From contig CAYTBN010000038.1 in the NCBI GenBank assembly GCA_964436045.1, forward strand, positions 1 to 64,000: a stretch of 64,000 nt of DNA, in the 5' to 3' direction. The position numbers and the translations under genes are program-made. This DNA comes from CAYTBN01 sp964436045. Its GTDB lineage: Bacteria; Myxococcota_A; UBA796; UBA9615; CAYRNR01. Position 1 is the stretch's first letter. Every line of letters starts with the position of its first letter. Of this stretch, positions 35,372 through 44,750 are shown piece by piece. The notes under the pieces are model-generated. The model worked only from the letters and a program-made list of their open reading frames with translations. It searched no databases and was not told where the DNA came from.

Positions 35372-35650
35372 ATGTTCCGCCCCGCCTTCCGGGCCACGGT
35401 CCTGCTCCTGACCGCCTGCAATCCCCCGGTCGCGGACGACGACGACAGCGCCGCGGGCGCCGCGCCCCAGCTCCCCTCGGCGGCCTCGCTGCTGGCCCGT
35501 GGTCCGCTGGCCGGGACCTTCCTGGTCGCGGAGAACCAGGGTGTTCGGCTGGCGCGCTTCGAGGGGGACGGCACGGTCACCGATCTGGGCCTGACCGCGC
35601 TCGGCGACGGCCATGAGTTCATCACCGGGGCGGTCGGCATCCAGCCCTGA
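35372..35650 (+). CDS. Short Asp-tether lipoprotein, probably truncated
   Basis: A 92-residue frame with a complete lipoprotein signal (lipobox LTAC, Cys16), a short acidic tether (ADDDDS) and then one propeller-like repeat (GTFLVAENQGVRLARFEGDGTVTDLGL) before the stop. GGAGG lies six bases before the ATG. The start looks like that of the large Asp-tether lipoproteins in this window, but it ends after one blade, so it is either a small surface protein or the front of a gene that lost its body. It is divergent from the DsbA-like gene across 75 bases. Confidence 0.65.
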   Translation: MFRPAFRATVLLLTACNPPVADDDDSAAGAAPQLPSAASLLARGPLAGTFLVAENQGVRLARFEGDGTVTDLGLTALGDGHEFITGAVGIQP

Positions 35651-35675
35651 TCCCGAACCCGCACATGTCGCCGGA

Positions 35676-36332
35676 TCAGTCCCCGTCACCGACCGGGGTC
35701 AGCCAGTCGAGCTCGCTGGTGTCCGGGGCCAGGACGCGGTCGGTGCCGGTGTCGAACTCCAGGCGCAGGATGGAGAGCAGCGGGACGTCCTTGTCGTAGG
35801 GCAATTCGCCGTCCATGCCGATCGACGCGGAGATCCACACACCCTCGAACAGCCGCAGGTCGACGCCCAGCGCCCAGCGCAGCTGCACCGACGGATCGGG
35901 ATCGAAGACCAGGAAGCGGCCCATCACCTCCGGCGAGATCGCCAGCCCCCGCCAGCTGTAGACCCCGCGGAACCCCACATCGACGGAGTGCTGGCTGTCC
36001 GCCGAGTCCAGCTGCCGGCCGAAGTGACCGACCATCCCGACCAGGCTCCACACGTCCGCCAGGTAGGCCGGGGTCAGCCAGACGCCGTACGTGTCGGCCT
36101 GGGCGCGACCCACTTTCCAGTCCGCGAACGCGAGCGAGAGGCCGCCAGCCAGGTCCAGGGCAAATCCGCGGCGGGTCTCGATCGTGTCCTCGCAGTCGTC
36201 TTGCCAGGCGGACCGATCGTCGGCGTACGAGCGCTCGGTCTTGGCCTGGTAGGCTTCCTCGAATTCGCCCTCGGCGTCGGTGAACAGGCCGCGCATCGCC
36301 GCGGCGACCGCGTCGGTGAGTTCTCGAAGCAC
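35676..36332 (-). CDS. C-terminal half of a split outer-membrane protein gene
   Basis: A 218-residue frame without signal peptide. Its sequence is barrel-like: RRGFALDLAGGLSLAFADW, YGVWLTPAYLAD, WSLVGMVGHFGRQ, and a terminal strand region. Its GTG start (36332) is in the same frame as the upstream signal-peptide gene that ends at TGA 36396-36398, and the codons between (LLAFAQEWFARADEPV) look coding. The two frames therefore read as one exported protein of about 475 residues interrupted by one nonsense codon. As it stands, this half could not be exported. Confidence 0.65.
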   Translation of the reverse strand: MLRELTDAVAAAMRGLFTDAEGEFEEAYQAKTERSYADDRSAWQDDCEDTIETRRGFALDLAGGLSLAFADWKVGRAQADTYGVWLTPAYLADVWSLVGMVGHFGRQLDSADSQHSVDVGFRGVYSWRGLAISPEVMGRFLVFDPDPSVQLRWALGVDLRLFEGVWISASIGMDGELPYDKDVPLLSILRLEFDTGTDRVLAPDTSELDWLTPVGDGD

Positions 36333-36395
36333 GGCGTCCTGGTGGGGTACGGGTTCGTCGGCGCGCGCGAACCACTCCTGCGCGAAGGCCAGGAG

Positions 36396-37106
36396 TCAGA
36401 AGTCGGCCTTGTCTCGCCGCTCCTCGCGGGTGTCGAAGGTCTCCCGGGCGTTGATGGCCTCTGCCACGGCGAGGGCGGCTGCGCCAGGCGGATCGGTCGC
36501 GTCATCGGCCTCGGCCAGCGACCACTGCAACGCCCGTTGCCCCTCGCCGATTGCCTCCTTCGCGTCCGGCGGAGCGTCGTCCGCCAGCAGCTTGGCTCGC
36601 TTGCGATCCTGGGCCCGCATCCGAGCCTTGCCCGCCACCCCCCAGGAGTACCGTTCCAGCGTCAGATTGGGGTGGGGGAAGAGCCAGAACGGGGTCACCT
36701 CGACGGCGAGCCCGTCGGGTAGATAGCCGCCGTCGGTGAACGACGAGAGCAGGGTGGCAGCCAGGGCCGAGGGGGTGCGGGGGCGGGAGATCTCCAGGTC
36801 GGAATTCCCCATCACCACCAACGCGGGCGACTCCGCCGAGCGCTGGGGGTCCGTTGACGAGCTGCCTGCATCGTGGTCGGGTGGGTCGTCCTCTTCGGCG
36901 TCCTCTTCGGCGTCCTCTTCGACGTCCTCCCCGGCGGATTCATCGATCTCGGCGGTCTCCCCCCCGGTGAGAGACGCCGCCGCCGCCGAGGGCCGGCCGA
37001 CGGTTGTTTCTTCCTCCTCCTCGTTTTCCTGGGCTCCGGCGCCGGTCACCAGGGCGAACGCCAGCAGCGCCACCCCCCCCACGGCACCACCACGCGCCTG
37101 TTCCAA
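36396..37106 (-). CDS. N-terminal half of a split outer-membrane protein gene
   Basis: A 236-residue frame with a signal peptide (GGVALLAFALVTGAGAQ), an acidic low-complexity stretch (about 30-75), and then a segment found in barrel proteins of this kind (ISRPRTPSALAATLL, then GLAVEVTPFWLFPHPNLTL). It ends at an in-frame TGA at 36396-36398 after KADF, but the same frame continues as the gene at 35676-36332. Start is a TTG at 37106; a GGAGG lies about 12 bases upstream. It is 18 bases after a small gene and the fourth member of an operon with the dicarboxylate symporter. Confidence 0.65.
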   Translation of the reverse strand: MEQARGGAVGGVALLAFALVTGAGAQENEEEEETTVGRPSAAAASLTGGETAEIDESAGEDVEEDAEEDAEEDDPPDHDAGSSSTDPQRSAESPALVVMGNSDLEISRPRTPSALAATLLSSFTDGGYLPDGLAVEVTPFWLFPHPNLTLERYSWGVAGKARMRAQDRKRAKLLADDAPPDAKEAIGEGQRALQWSLAEADDATDPPGAAALAVAEAINARETFDTREERRDKADF

Positions 37107-37124
37107 GATCCAAGTTCGCCTCCA

Positions 37125-37475
37125 TCAGGTGAACATCACCCGCGCCAGCAGCTCCACGTCGCTCCCGTCATCCACCGCTTCCCACAGGCTGATCTTCTCG
37201 GTCTTGTGCCCACCGCGGAGGGTCAAGGTGACGCTGACCCGGTTGGACTCGGGGACCACCCGGGATGCCACCGCAACCGCCTGGAGCACCTTGCCCCGCA
37301 GCGAGGGCTCGCGGCCCACCTTGATTTGCTTGCGGCTCCGGCCCGAGTACAGCTCCTCCCGGTCCAGGGAGACCGCCACGTTTCCGGACGCCGCGTCGCC
37401 GATCACCACGTCCAGGGTGACCTTCGATCCGGCCCGCAGTTCGTACTCCGCCATATGACTGGCGTGATCCGCCAT
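37125..37475 (-). CDS. Small hypothetical beta-rich protein
   Basis: A 116-residue protein, no signal peptide, with alternating strands (GSKVTLDVVIGDAASGNVAVSLD, RVSVTLTLRGGHKTEKISLW) and no family I recognise. It starts four bases after the symporter stop and is followed 18 bases later by the outer-membrane gene, so it is in one operon with both. ATG 37475 has GGGGGAG seven bases upstream; a second ATG at residue 8 is possible. Its position suggests a role linked to the envelope, but nothing in the sequence proves it. Confidence 0.7.
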   Translation of the reverse strand: MADHASHMAEYELRAGSKVTLDVVIGDAASGNVAVSLDREELYSGRSRKQIKVGREPSLRGKVLQAVAVASRVVPESNRVSVTLTLRGGHKTEKISLWEAVDDGSDVELLARVMFT

Positions 37476-37479
37476 CGGC

Positions 37480-39171
37480 TCACTCCCCCTGTTCGTCCTC
37501 GTCCGGCTCTGCGTGCACGGCCTTCGGTCCGCCCGCCAGCCTCTTCTCGAAGCCGTGTCTTGGATCCGCCTCGTCCTCTTCCTCGGACAGGATGTGCAGC
37601 TTCTCGCCCTCGAGCTTGGCCATCAACACCGCGCACGTGCTGTCCCCGGTGAGGTTGGTGGCGGTGCGGAACATGTCCAGCAACCGGTCGACCCCGAGCA
37701 CGAGCGCGATCCCCTCGGTGGGCACCCCGACCGCGGTCAGGACCATGGCCAGCGTGATCATTCCCGCCCCGGGCACCCCGGCGGCGCCCACCGACGCCAG
37801 CGTCGCCGACACGATGATCGTCACCTGATCCACGAAGCCCAGCTGCATGTCGTACATCTGGGCGATGAAGATCGCGGCCACGCCCTGGTACAGCGCGGTG
37901 CCATCCATGTTGATCGTCGCGCCCAGCGGCAGCACGAAGGAGCTGACTTCGGGGCTGACGCCCAGGTTGTCCTCGGCGCACTCCTTGGTCACAGGCAGGG
38001 TGGCCGACGACGAGGAGGTCGAGAAACCGAGCATCTGCGCCGGCCGGATCGCCTTGAGGAAGCTCCAGAACGGCAAACCAGCGCCGAAGCGGACCACCGT
38101 GCCGTAGGTCAGCGTCAGGTGCAAAGCCAGACCGGCCAGCACCACCAGGCCGTACACGCTCAGCGCCAGCAGCACCGTCGCTCCGGTGCTCCCGATCACC
38201 TTGAACAGCAGCGCCGCCACACCGTAGGGCGCCAGCTTCATCACGATATGGACCAGCATCACCATCGCTTCGTTGAGGCGGTCGAACAGGTCCACCACCG
38301 GCTTGGACTTCCGCGCCGACATGAAGGTCAGCGCGATGCCCAGCATCAACGCGAAGAAGATGATCTGGAGCATGTCCCCCTTGGCGAGGGCCTCGATGGG
38401 GTTGTTCGGGACGATGCTCAGCAGCTGATCCACCAGTCCCGGCGCCTCGGCCGCCTGCTCCACCAGCCCGCCCGCGTCCGACTGGTAGCTGGCCAGCAGG
38501 GAATCCTGGTCCTCGTCGGACAGCAGCTGCCCTGGCTTGACGATGTTGGCCAGGCCGACGCCGATCACCAGCGCCATGGCGGTCGTCGCCATGAAGAACC
38601 CGATGGTGCGCGCGCCGATGCGTCCCAGCTTGCGGAAGTCGCCCAGGGACGCCACACCCACCACCAGCGAGAAGAACACCAGCGGCACCACGATCATCTT
38701 GATCAGCGCCAGGAACAGCAGCCCGAGCCACTCGGTCGAGTTGACCAGCGTCAGGCCGATGGGGGCGTAGCGTTTGACCTCGGGCACCGTCTCGGCGACC
38801 CAACCCTGCACCACCTTGCCTGCCCGGTCCTCCTCGCCGGTCCGTAGTCCCAGCGCCTGCAAGCGGATGATGTCGCCTGCGGACAGGCTCCATTCCACCT
38901 TCAGCCAGTCCGGCGCGTCGTCACCGCCTTCACCCGGACGGACCTCGAGCACCCTCATTCGCCGCACCCCGTGAGCCAGGACAACGGGATCGCCCCCCGT
39001 CGGCGCCGTGAAGACCCGTGCGTTGTCCGACGTGAGATCCTCGATCTCGTCGATGTCCGCGTGGCGTACCTCGACGCCGTCGTCGGGGAGGAGGGTGGAG
39101 TTGGGTCCGATGAGGAAGCCCAGGACGACACCCAGGGCCATCCCGATCAGGATCTTGGTGTACAGTTGCAT
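37480..39171 (-). CDS. Dicarboxylate/amino acid:cation symporter (DAACS) with periplasmic insert
   Basis: A 563-residue GltP/DctA-type permease. Conserved features are IKMIVVPLVFFSLVVGV, the serine-rich hairpin GFSTSSSSATLPVT, the NMDGTALYQGVAAIF sodium-site motif and the second hairpin SVGAAGVPGAGMITLAMVL. It takes up C4-dicarboxylates or acidic amino acids with cations. Typical members have 400-450 residues; here about 105 extra hydrophilic residues (about 27-130) are inserted between the first and second spans, a loop that faces the periplasm in this family, and it contains beta-like sequence (DDAPDWLKVEWSLSAG). It starts 27 bases after the TPR gene stop and shares its operon. Confidence 0.9.
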   Translation of the reverse strand: MQLYTKILIGMALGVVLGFLIGPNSTLLPDDGVEVRHADIDEIEDLTSDNARVFTAPTGGDPVVLAHGVRRMRVLEVRPGEGGDDAPDWLKVEWSLSAGDIIRLQALGLRTGEEDRAGKVVQGWVAETVPEVKRYAPIGLTLVNSTEWLGLLFLALIKMIVVPLVFFSLVVGVASLGDFRKLGRIGARTIGFFMATTAMALVIGVGLANIVKPGQLLSDEDQDSLLASYQSDAGGLVEQAAEAPGLVDQLLSIVPNNPIEALAKGDMLQIIFFALMLGIALTFMSARKSKPVVDLFDRLNEAMVMLVHIVMKLAPYGVAALLFKVIGSTGATVLLALSVYGLVVLAGLALHLTLTYGTVVRFGAGLPFWSFLKAIRPAQMLGFSTSSSSATLPVTKECAEDNLGVSPEVSSFVLPLGATINMDGTALYQGVAAIFIAQMYDMQLGFVDQVTIIVSATLASVGAAGVPGAGMITLAMVLTAVGVPTEGIALVLGVDRLLDMFRTATNLTGDSTCAVLMAKLEGEKLHILSEEEDEADPRHGFEKRLAGGPKAVHAEPDEDEQGE

Positions 39172-39198
39172 GCGCTTCCCGACGCCTCCGTTGTCAGC

Positions 39199-41244
39199 TC
39201 AGGCGGGTCCGATCAGCTCCGCGAAGCCCTCGGCGCGCCCGCTGCGCAGGGGCTGGAGTGACGGATCGCTGCGGGCCCAGTCTGCGTAGGCCGGATCCGT
39301 GTACAGCGCATCGCGCAGGTGTTTGTGGGCCCGGTCCAGCAGGGCCTCGGCCTCCGGGCCGTTGACCGCCGATGCGGCCGAATAGTAGCAAGCCAGCGTG
39401 TACAGCAGGCGGGGGGCGAAGTACGCGCGCTCGATGACCTCGATGGTCGGGGTCACCTCGTCCAGCTCGCCACCCGCCAGGAGCTGGGCAGCGCAGCGCG
39501 AGACCGTGACCATCTTGGTCACCACGTCCCCCTCGCCGAAGGCCCCGACGGCGTGGGTCTCGGCTCTTCGCAGCAGTTGCAGCGCGCCGTCCACGTCACC
39601 CCGCTGACCGTCGGAGAGCAGATGGCAGTACTGGGCGATCGCTGCCCGCTGGTAGTCCGTCAGGATGTGCAGCCGGTCCCCCTGTTGGTCGGCCCGGGTC
39701 GTCAATCTCTCCACGTCGTCGAAGTGGGCCAGGGCGTCGTCGTACGCGGCCGGATCGTCCCGGACCTGCTCCGGTGCCAGCGACTGGATCTCGATGGTCG
39801 CCAGGTTGAACAGGGCATGGCGGTTGGACCGGTCGAAGGTCAGCGCCATCCGGGTCATCCGCTCGGCGTTGGCCAGCCTGCCCTCCTCGATGAGCCGGGC
39901 GCCGACGGTGGTCGCCGCGTGGCTGCGCCAGTTGTCCGTGCCGAATGCCCGCCGCAGATCGGGCACCGAGTCGCGGTCCGGCAGCCGGGCCTTCCGCTGG
40001 ACGAGCTTCCAGTAGGTCCAGATCGCCGCGGCCTCGGCCAGCCCCAGGTAGTCGTCGGCGGTGGACGCGGCCGCGCCCGGGGAGAACGAGGGATCCTGAT
40101 GCCGCTGCCAGAGGGTGTGGGTGCCCCACAGGGAGCCGGTCCGCTTGTAGACCAGCTTGAGCGAGAGCCCCGCCCCGTTGCGCGGGCTGTGCTGCAACAC
40201 GCCGGACAGGGCCACCGTCTTGGCCGGCAGGAGCCGGTTGAAGAACGACCAGAGCTGGCTGACCTGGGGCGGCAGGGGGTCCAGGTCCACTGGCGGCTCC
40301 GGCAGATCCACGGCCTTGTCGATCATGTCGGGCCGGTACAGCTCGTCGTCCTCGGCCAGCCGGGTGAGCATGTGCTCGACCCGGGCCACCAGCGCCTCGT
40401 TGGGGTTGACGGACAGCCGCACGGCCGCGGGGAGGAAGGTGTCCACGTCCAGCTTCAGCCGGCCGCGCACCCGGTAGATCTTCGCCGAGGCGATGACACC
40501 CAGCGCCAGGATCAGCGCCACGCAGAGCACCCTGAGCAGGGGCTTGAGATAGAAATCCCAGGCCGTGCCGAACTTGGCCCAGGCAACCCAGCCCCGGTTC
40601 TGCTCGGCATAGAACTCGGCCTCGAGCGGGTCACTGACGGCGAGCTGGGAGATCTGATCCCAGGCCTCCTCGTGGCGGCCCAGGCGCCGCAGGGTGTCGA
40701 CCGCGTCGGTGGACGTGGCCCCGCCGTAGCTGTAGGTACCGCCCCCGTCGCCACCGGCCGCGGCCGGGTCCTCCGGTTCGACTCCGGTGGTCTGCCAGCC
40801 GCCCCCGGAGCCCCCCCCTGAGCCGTCACCCGCGCTCGGCGCGGGGCCCGCGCCGTCGGTCTCCCCACGCGGGTTGCTCACCTCGATACCGAGTTCTTTC
40901 AGACCCGCGACCGCGCACGCGGCGTTCTCCCCATAGGCCTGCAGCACCTGCCGGTAGCCGTTGACCGCGCCATCTTCGTCCCCCAGCTCGAGCCGTTCGG
41001 CGGCGGCCAGACAGCGGCGGTAGGCGATGGTCCGCCGGCCGGAGAGGATACAGATGTCCTCCGGATAGCGGTTGGCCACCTCCCGGTACGCGTCCTCGGC
41101 CGCGGGTAGGTTTCCGCCCGTCAGCAGCTCGGCAGCGGCGGCGCAGACATCGGTCTCGGCCCGGGCCGGTGCGTCGGCGAGCCCCAGGCAAATCGTCAGC
41201 GCCAGCGCCGTGGTCCAGGTTCGCAGGATGTCTCGCGATCCCAT
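39199..41244 (-). CDS. Membrane protein with TPR-like repeats
   Basis: A 681-residue protein. A signal peptide (cleavage near APARAE) and a periplasmic TPR-like domain (VCAAAAELLTGGNLPAAEDAY, about 30-125) are followed by a Gly/Ser-rich linker, one membrane span near 240-262 (FYLKPLLRVLCVALILALGVI), and a large C-terminal region with further helical repeats (RLANAERMTRMALTFDRSNRHALFNLA). The topology places one TPR domain on each side of the inner membrane. The ATG at 41244 has GGGGTGA upstream. It heads a four-gene operon with the DAACS symporter and is divergent from the kinase-FGE gene by 55 bases. No enzymatic motif was found. Confidence 0.8.
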   Translation of the reverse strand: MGSRDILRTWTTALALTICLGLADAPARAETDVCAAAAELLTGGNLPAAEDAYREVANRYPEDICILSGRRTIAYRRCLAAAERLELGDEDGAVNGYRQVLQAYGENAACAVAGLKELGIEVSNPRGETDGAGPAPSAGDGSGGGSGGGWQTTGVEPEDPAAAGGDGGGTYSYGGATSTDAVDTLRRLGRHEEAWDQISQLAVSDPLEAEFYAEQNRGWVAWAKFGTAWDFYLKPLLRVLCVALILALGVIASAKIYRVRGRLKLDVDTFLPAAVRLSVNPNEALVARVEHMLTRLAEDDELYRPDMIDKAVDLPEPPVDLDPLPPQVSQLWSFFNRLLPAKTVALSGVLQHSPRNGAGLSLKLVYKRTGSLWGTHTLWQRHQDPSFSPGAAASTADDYLGLAEAAAIWTYWKLVQRKARLPDRDSVPDLRRAFGTDNWRSHAATTVGARLIEEGRLANAERMTRMALTFDRSNRHALFNLATIEIQSLAPEQVRDDPAAYDDALAHFDDVERLTTRADQQGDRLHILTDYQRAAIAQYCHLLSDGQRGDVDGALQLLRRAETHAVGAFGEGDVVTKMVTVSRCAAQLLAGGELDEVTPTIEVIERAYFAPRLLYTLACYYSAASAVNGPEAEALLDRAHKHLRDALYTDPAYADWARSDPSLQPLRSGRAEGFAELIGPA

Positions 41245-41299
41245 CGTTCACCCCTCGGAGCGATCCAGTGTACTAACATCTCCGGACAGCTGTGGACCG

Positions 41300-43774
41300 A
41301 TGATCAACCCCGATCCCGAGCGCTATACCGACGAAGGGCCGCTGGGCGCAGGCGGCATGGGCGAGGTGCGCCGTGTGCGGGACACCCGCCTCGACCGGGT
41401 CCTGGCGATGAAGTGCATCCGCGGCAAGCTGATCGACGACGAGGCATCGCGTGCACGATTCCGCCGGGAGGCGCGGCTGACCGCCCAGCTGGAACACCCC
41501 GGGATCATCCCGGTCCACGAGGTGGGAGAGCTGGCCGATGGCCGGTTATTCTACACGATGCCGGTGGTCCAGGGCCGGACCCTGGGCGACGCCATCGCCG
41601 AGGTTCACGACGCGATGGACGGCGGCACCTGGCGGCCGGCGTCGTCCGGGTGGACCTTCCGTCGGCTCGTGGAGGCCTTTCGTCGTGTCTGCGACGCGGT
41701 GGCCTATGCCCACGCCCGCCGCGTGGTGCACGGGGACATCAAGCCGGACAACATCATGCTCGGCGCCCACGGCGAGGTCTTCGTGCTGGACTGGGGGTTG
41801 GCCTCGGTGGTCGGCGGGCCGACTGCGGCTGGGGCGGCGACCGATCCCTCCGGCGCGAAGCTGGCCGGCACGCCGGCGTACATGGCCCCCGAACGCCTGT
41901 GGACCGCAGCGGCCGAGCGGGACTGTAGCGCCGACGTCTACGCCCTGGGCGCGGTGCTGTACCATCTGCTCATCGGCGAGCCTCCCTACGGCGTCCGCCG
42001 CCCGGTCAGCGTGATCCAGCGGCTGGCGGAAGGTTCACCGGAGCCGGTCTCGGACGCGGCGGCTCGCCTGGGTCGGCCCGAGCCGCCGTCGGAGCTGGCG
42101 GCGGCAATCTGGGCCTCGATGGCCCGGGATCCCGAACAGCGACCGCTGGATGCCGGGCGGCTTGGCTCCGACGTGGGCGGCTGGCTCGAGGGCACCCGGC
42201 AGCTGGAGCGAGCCCAGGTCCTGGTCGACCGGGCCAGGGAGAGCGCGCAGCGGCTCGCCGAAGCCCACCGCGATTCCGTGGAGCGCAGCGCCCGGGCCAC
42301 CGCGACCCTGGCCGAGCTGCCGTCCCACGCACCTGCCGAGCAGAAGCGAGCTGCCTGGGAGCTGCTGGCGCTGGCCGAGGAGCTGGATGTCGCCGCCGCC
42401 CGCCGGGAGGCCGAGCTGACGCGGGATCTGCACGCCGCGCTGGCGCTGGTCCCCGACCTGCCCGAGGCGCACGCGATGCTGGCGGAGCACCACCGGACCC
42501 TGCACGCGGCCGCCGAGGCGCGCGGCGACGCGGCGGCCGCCGAGCGGGACGCGGTCGCCCTGGCCTACCACGATCGCCGGGGCAGCCACCGGACCTACCT
42601 GGTGGGTGCGGGCACCCTGTCGCTGATCACCGATCCCCCCGGCGCCGAGGCGGAGCTGTTCCGCCACGTGGAGCGGGATCGACGGCTGGTGCTGGAGGCC
42701 GAGCAAGAGCTGGGCCGGACCCCCATCGTCGAACAATCGCTGCCCATGGGGAGCTACCTGGTTCGGCTGCGCGCCCCCGGGCACATCGACGTCCGCTACC
42801 CGGTCTTCATCGACCGTCAGCGAGCGTGGGACGGGGCGCCGCCGGGGGAGGAGCAACCCCGGCCCGTGGTCCTGCCCCGTCGCGGGGAGCTGGCCCCGGA
42901 CGAGCGATATGTACCCGCCGGCTGGTTCCTGGCCGGCGGGGATCGGGACGCGCCGGGCGGTCTGCCCCGCCAGCGGGTCTGGCTGGACGCCTTCGTGATC
43001 GGCCGTCATCCGGTCACCCACGCGGAGCTACTCGCCTTCCTCGCCGCGCTGGTCGATGGCGGCGACGCCGGGCGGGCCGAGGCGCTGGTCCCACGGCGCA
43101 CTGGAGCCTCGGGGCGTGGCGGCGGAGACCCCCTGTACGGCCGCGATCCTGACGGGCATTACACCCTGGACGACCCGGGTGGCCACGGACCCCTGGACAG
43201 GCGAGCGCCCGCGGTCTGCGTCACCTGGGAGGCAGCCTGCGCCTACGCCGCCTGGAAGGCCGGCTCCGACGGCCTGCCCTGGCGGTTGCCCGGCGAGCTG
43301 GAGTGGGAGAAGGCGGCTCGCGGGGTCGACGGCCGGCCGCTGCCCTGGGGACGGCACCTGGATCCCACCTTCTGCAACATGCGTGACAGCCGGGGAGCCG
43401 CCGCGGCGGTGGCCTCCGTCGACGAGTTCGTCCTGGACGAGAGCCCCTACGGTGTGCGCGGGACGGCGGGCAACGTCCGGGACTGGTGCCTGGATCGTTT
43501 CGCCCCCCACGGCCCCCGGGTCGTCGACGGACGCTGGATGCCCCTCGACCCGGCCTCCGGCGAACCCCTCGCGGCCGGCGCCCTTCTCGACCCCGCGCGC
43601 CTGACGTTCGGCGGACCGGTGACCTGGCCCCGGGTGGGCCGCGGCGGCGCCTGGTGCGTCAACCCAGTGACCCTGCGCGTCGCCTATCGCTCGTGGTTCG
43701 CCCCGGGCTTCCCCTGCGACGACGCGCTCGGGTTCCGCCTCGTTCGCTCGTACCCGGCCTCGGAGCCAGGATAG
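41300..43774 (+). CDS. Ser/Thr protein kinase with C-terminal FGE-sulfatase domain
   Basis: An 824-residue fusion. Residues about 9-295 form a Hanks-type kinase: glycine loop GAGGMGEV, Lys38 in LAMKC, HGDIKPDN (His144-Asp146; R replaced by G), DWGLA (Asp164; F replaced by W) and PAYMAPER. A coiled-coil, helical stretch (about 300-430) and a PEGA-like beta segment (LITDPPGAEAELF) follow. Residues about 540-820 match the formylglycine-generating-enzyme/sulfatase-modifying family (YVPAGWFLAGGD, PAVCVTWEAACAYAAWK, GTAGNVRDWCLDRF, GRGGAWCVN). Kinase-FGE fusions are known in Myxococcota, where the FGE part is thought to be a binding domain or modifies partners. ATG 41300 was chosen; the upstream frame is a shadow. 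Confidence 0.92.
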   Translation: MINPDPERYTDEGPLGAGGMGEVRRVRDTRLDRVLAMKCIRGKLIDDEASRARFRREARLTAQLEHPGIIPVHEVGELADGRLFYTMPVVQGRTLGDAIAEVHDAMDGGTWRPASSGWTFRRLVEAFRRVCDAVAYAHARRVVHGDIKPDNIMLGAHGEVFVLDWGLASVVGGPTAAGAATDPSGAKLAGTPAYMAPERLWTAAAERDCSADVYALGAVLYHLLIGEPPYGVRRPVSVIQRLAEGSPEPVSDAAARLGRPEPPSELAAAIWASMARDPEQRPLDAGRLGSDVGGWLEGTRQLERAQVLVDRARESAQRLAEAHRDSVERSARATATLAELPSHAPAEQKRAAWELLALAEELDVAAARREAELTRDLHAALALVPDLPEAHAMLAEHHRTLHAAAEARGDAAAAERDAVALAYHDRRGSHRTYLVGAGTLSLITDPPGAEAELFRHVERDRRLVLEAEQELGRTPIVEQSLPMGSYLVRLRAPGHIDVRYPVFIDRQRAWDGAPPGEEQPRPVVLPRRGELAPDERYVPAGWFLAGGDRDAPGGLPRQRVWLDAFVIGRHPVTHAELLAFLAALVDGGDAGRAEALVPRRTGASGRGGGDPLYGRDPDGHYTLDDPGGHGPLDRRAPAVCVTWEAACAYAAWKAGSDGLPWRLPGELEWEKAARGVDGRPLPWGRHLDPTFCNMRDSRGAAAAVASVDEFVLDESPYGVRGTAGNVRDWCLDRFAPHGPRVVDGRWMPLDPASGEPLAAGALLDPARLTFGGPVTWPRVGRGGAWCVNPVTLRVAYRSWFAPGFPCDDALGFRLVRSYPASEPG

Positions 43775-43781
43775 CCCCGGA

Positions 43782-44750
43782 TCAATTCAGGCTCCGCCCC
43801 ACCTCGAACCAGTCGGTCCCGTCGCACACCAGGGTCAGGGTTTCCTTCTTGGCGGCGTCTGTCGCCAGGTCGCCGTTGAGGACAAGGTTGCCCGCGCCGT
43901 TGGACACCGTCAGCGCCCCGGTGAAGACGAGGGTGATCCGCCGGCCCTTCCACGAGGGGGTGATGGAGTCGAAGTCGTTGGACCCCGTGACCACGTACAG
44001 GCTGGCGGTCACCGGCAGGGTCAGCGGGCCCGAGGCAGGGGACGGCTGGCTGCCTCCCTGCCCCTTGGTGTCGAGGTCGAAGGCGTTGCTCCCCGTCGGC
44101 GGGATGTCCAGCGGCCCGCCGTCGACGACGTTGCCGCGGACGTTCCAGTTCCCGAAGCAGGGGGCGATGCCGATGGTGCCCATCTTCCAGCAGTACGCGT
44201 GGTTCGTCCCGTCCTCCCGTATGAGGAAGTCGGTGCAGAGCGCCCCGAGGAGGTCCTGGGCCGTCGATCTCGCGTGGAACGCACCGTAGTTCCCGTTGAC
44301 GCGGTTGCAGCGGCTGATGGCGAATCGGGTCATCCGGCGTGGGGGGCCCCCCTCGATCAGGATGCCGTCCCGGTCGATCTCCAGCACCTCCAGGCCGTCC
44401 CAGCCGCCGCCCTCCCCGCTCCACGCCAATCCCGTGCCGCTGCGCACGTCCTGGATGCGCGAACCCGGGAGCAGCAGGGTCTCCTCGCCGGCGACGCGGA
44501 CACCCGCATCGGCCTGGACGGACGAGACGCGCACACCGAGCCGGCAACGCTCCGCCGTGCCGGTGATGTCGACGATGACACCCTGCGGATTGCGGGCGTC
44601 GCGGATCACGGCGTCCCGCACTACGCAGTCGCTGCCGGTCACGGTGAGCACCTCGCCCCAGCTGCTCTCGGAGTACAGGTGTCCCAGCCGGCCGTGGTCG
44701 CCCTCGACGCGGACGAGGAAGCGGGCCGAGTCGATCCTCGACGACCTCAA
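43782..44750 (-). pseudogene. Headless tail-spike-like beta-helix gene, 3' part
   Basis: A coding frame ending at 43782 with clear beta-helix repeats (SDCVVRDAVIRDARNPQGVIVD, SVQADAGVRVAGEETLLLPGS, LEVLEIDRDGILIEGG). The last 80 residues match the C-terminal domain pattern of phage tail fibres and spikes (SLYVVTGSNDFDSITPSWKG, ITLVFTGALTVSNGAGN, VCDGTDWFEVGRSLN). Coding character stops abruptly near 44735; further upstream the frame is open to 44837 but only shadows the opposite gene. There is no start codon with a ribosome site (nearest is TTG 44750). I infer a gene that has lost its 5' part. It lies seven bases after the kinase gene, convergent with it. Confidence 0.6.

Noticed and set aside
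36396..36398. TGA read as selenocysteine
   Set aside because: No Cys-like catalytic context in the protein, no visible hairpin of SECIS type, and other genes in the window are cut by TAG and TAA as well.
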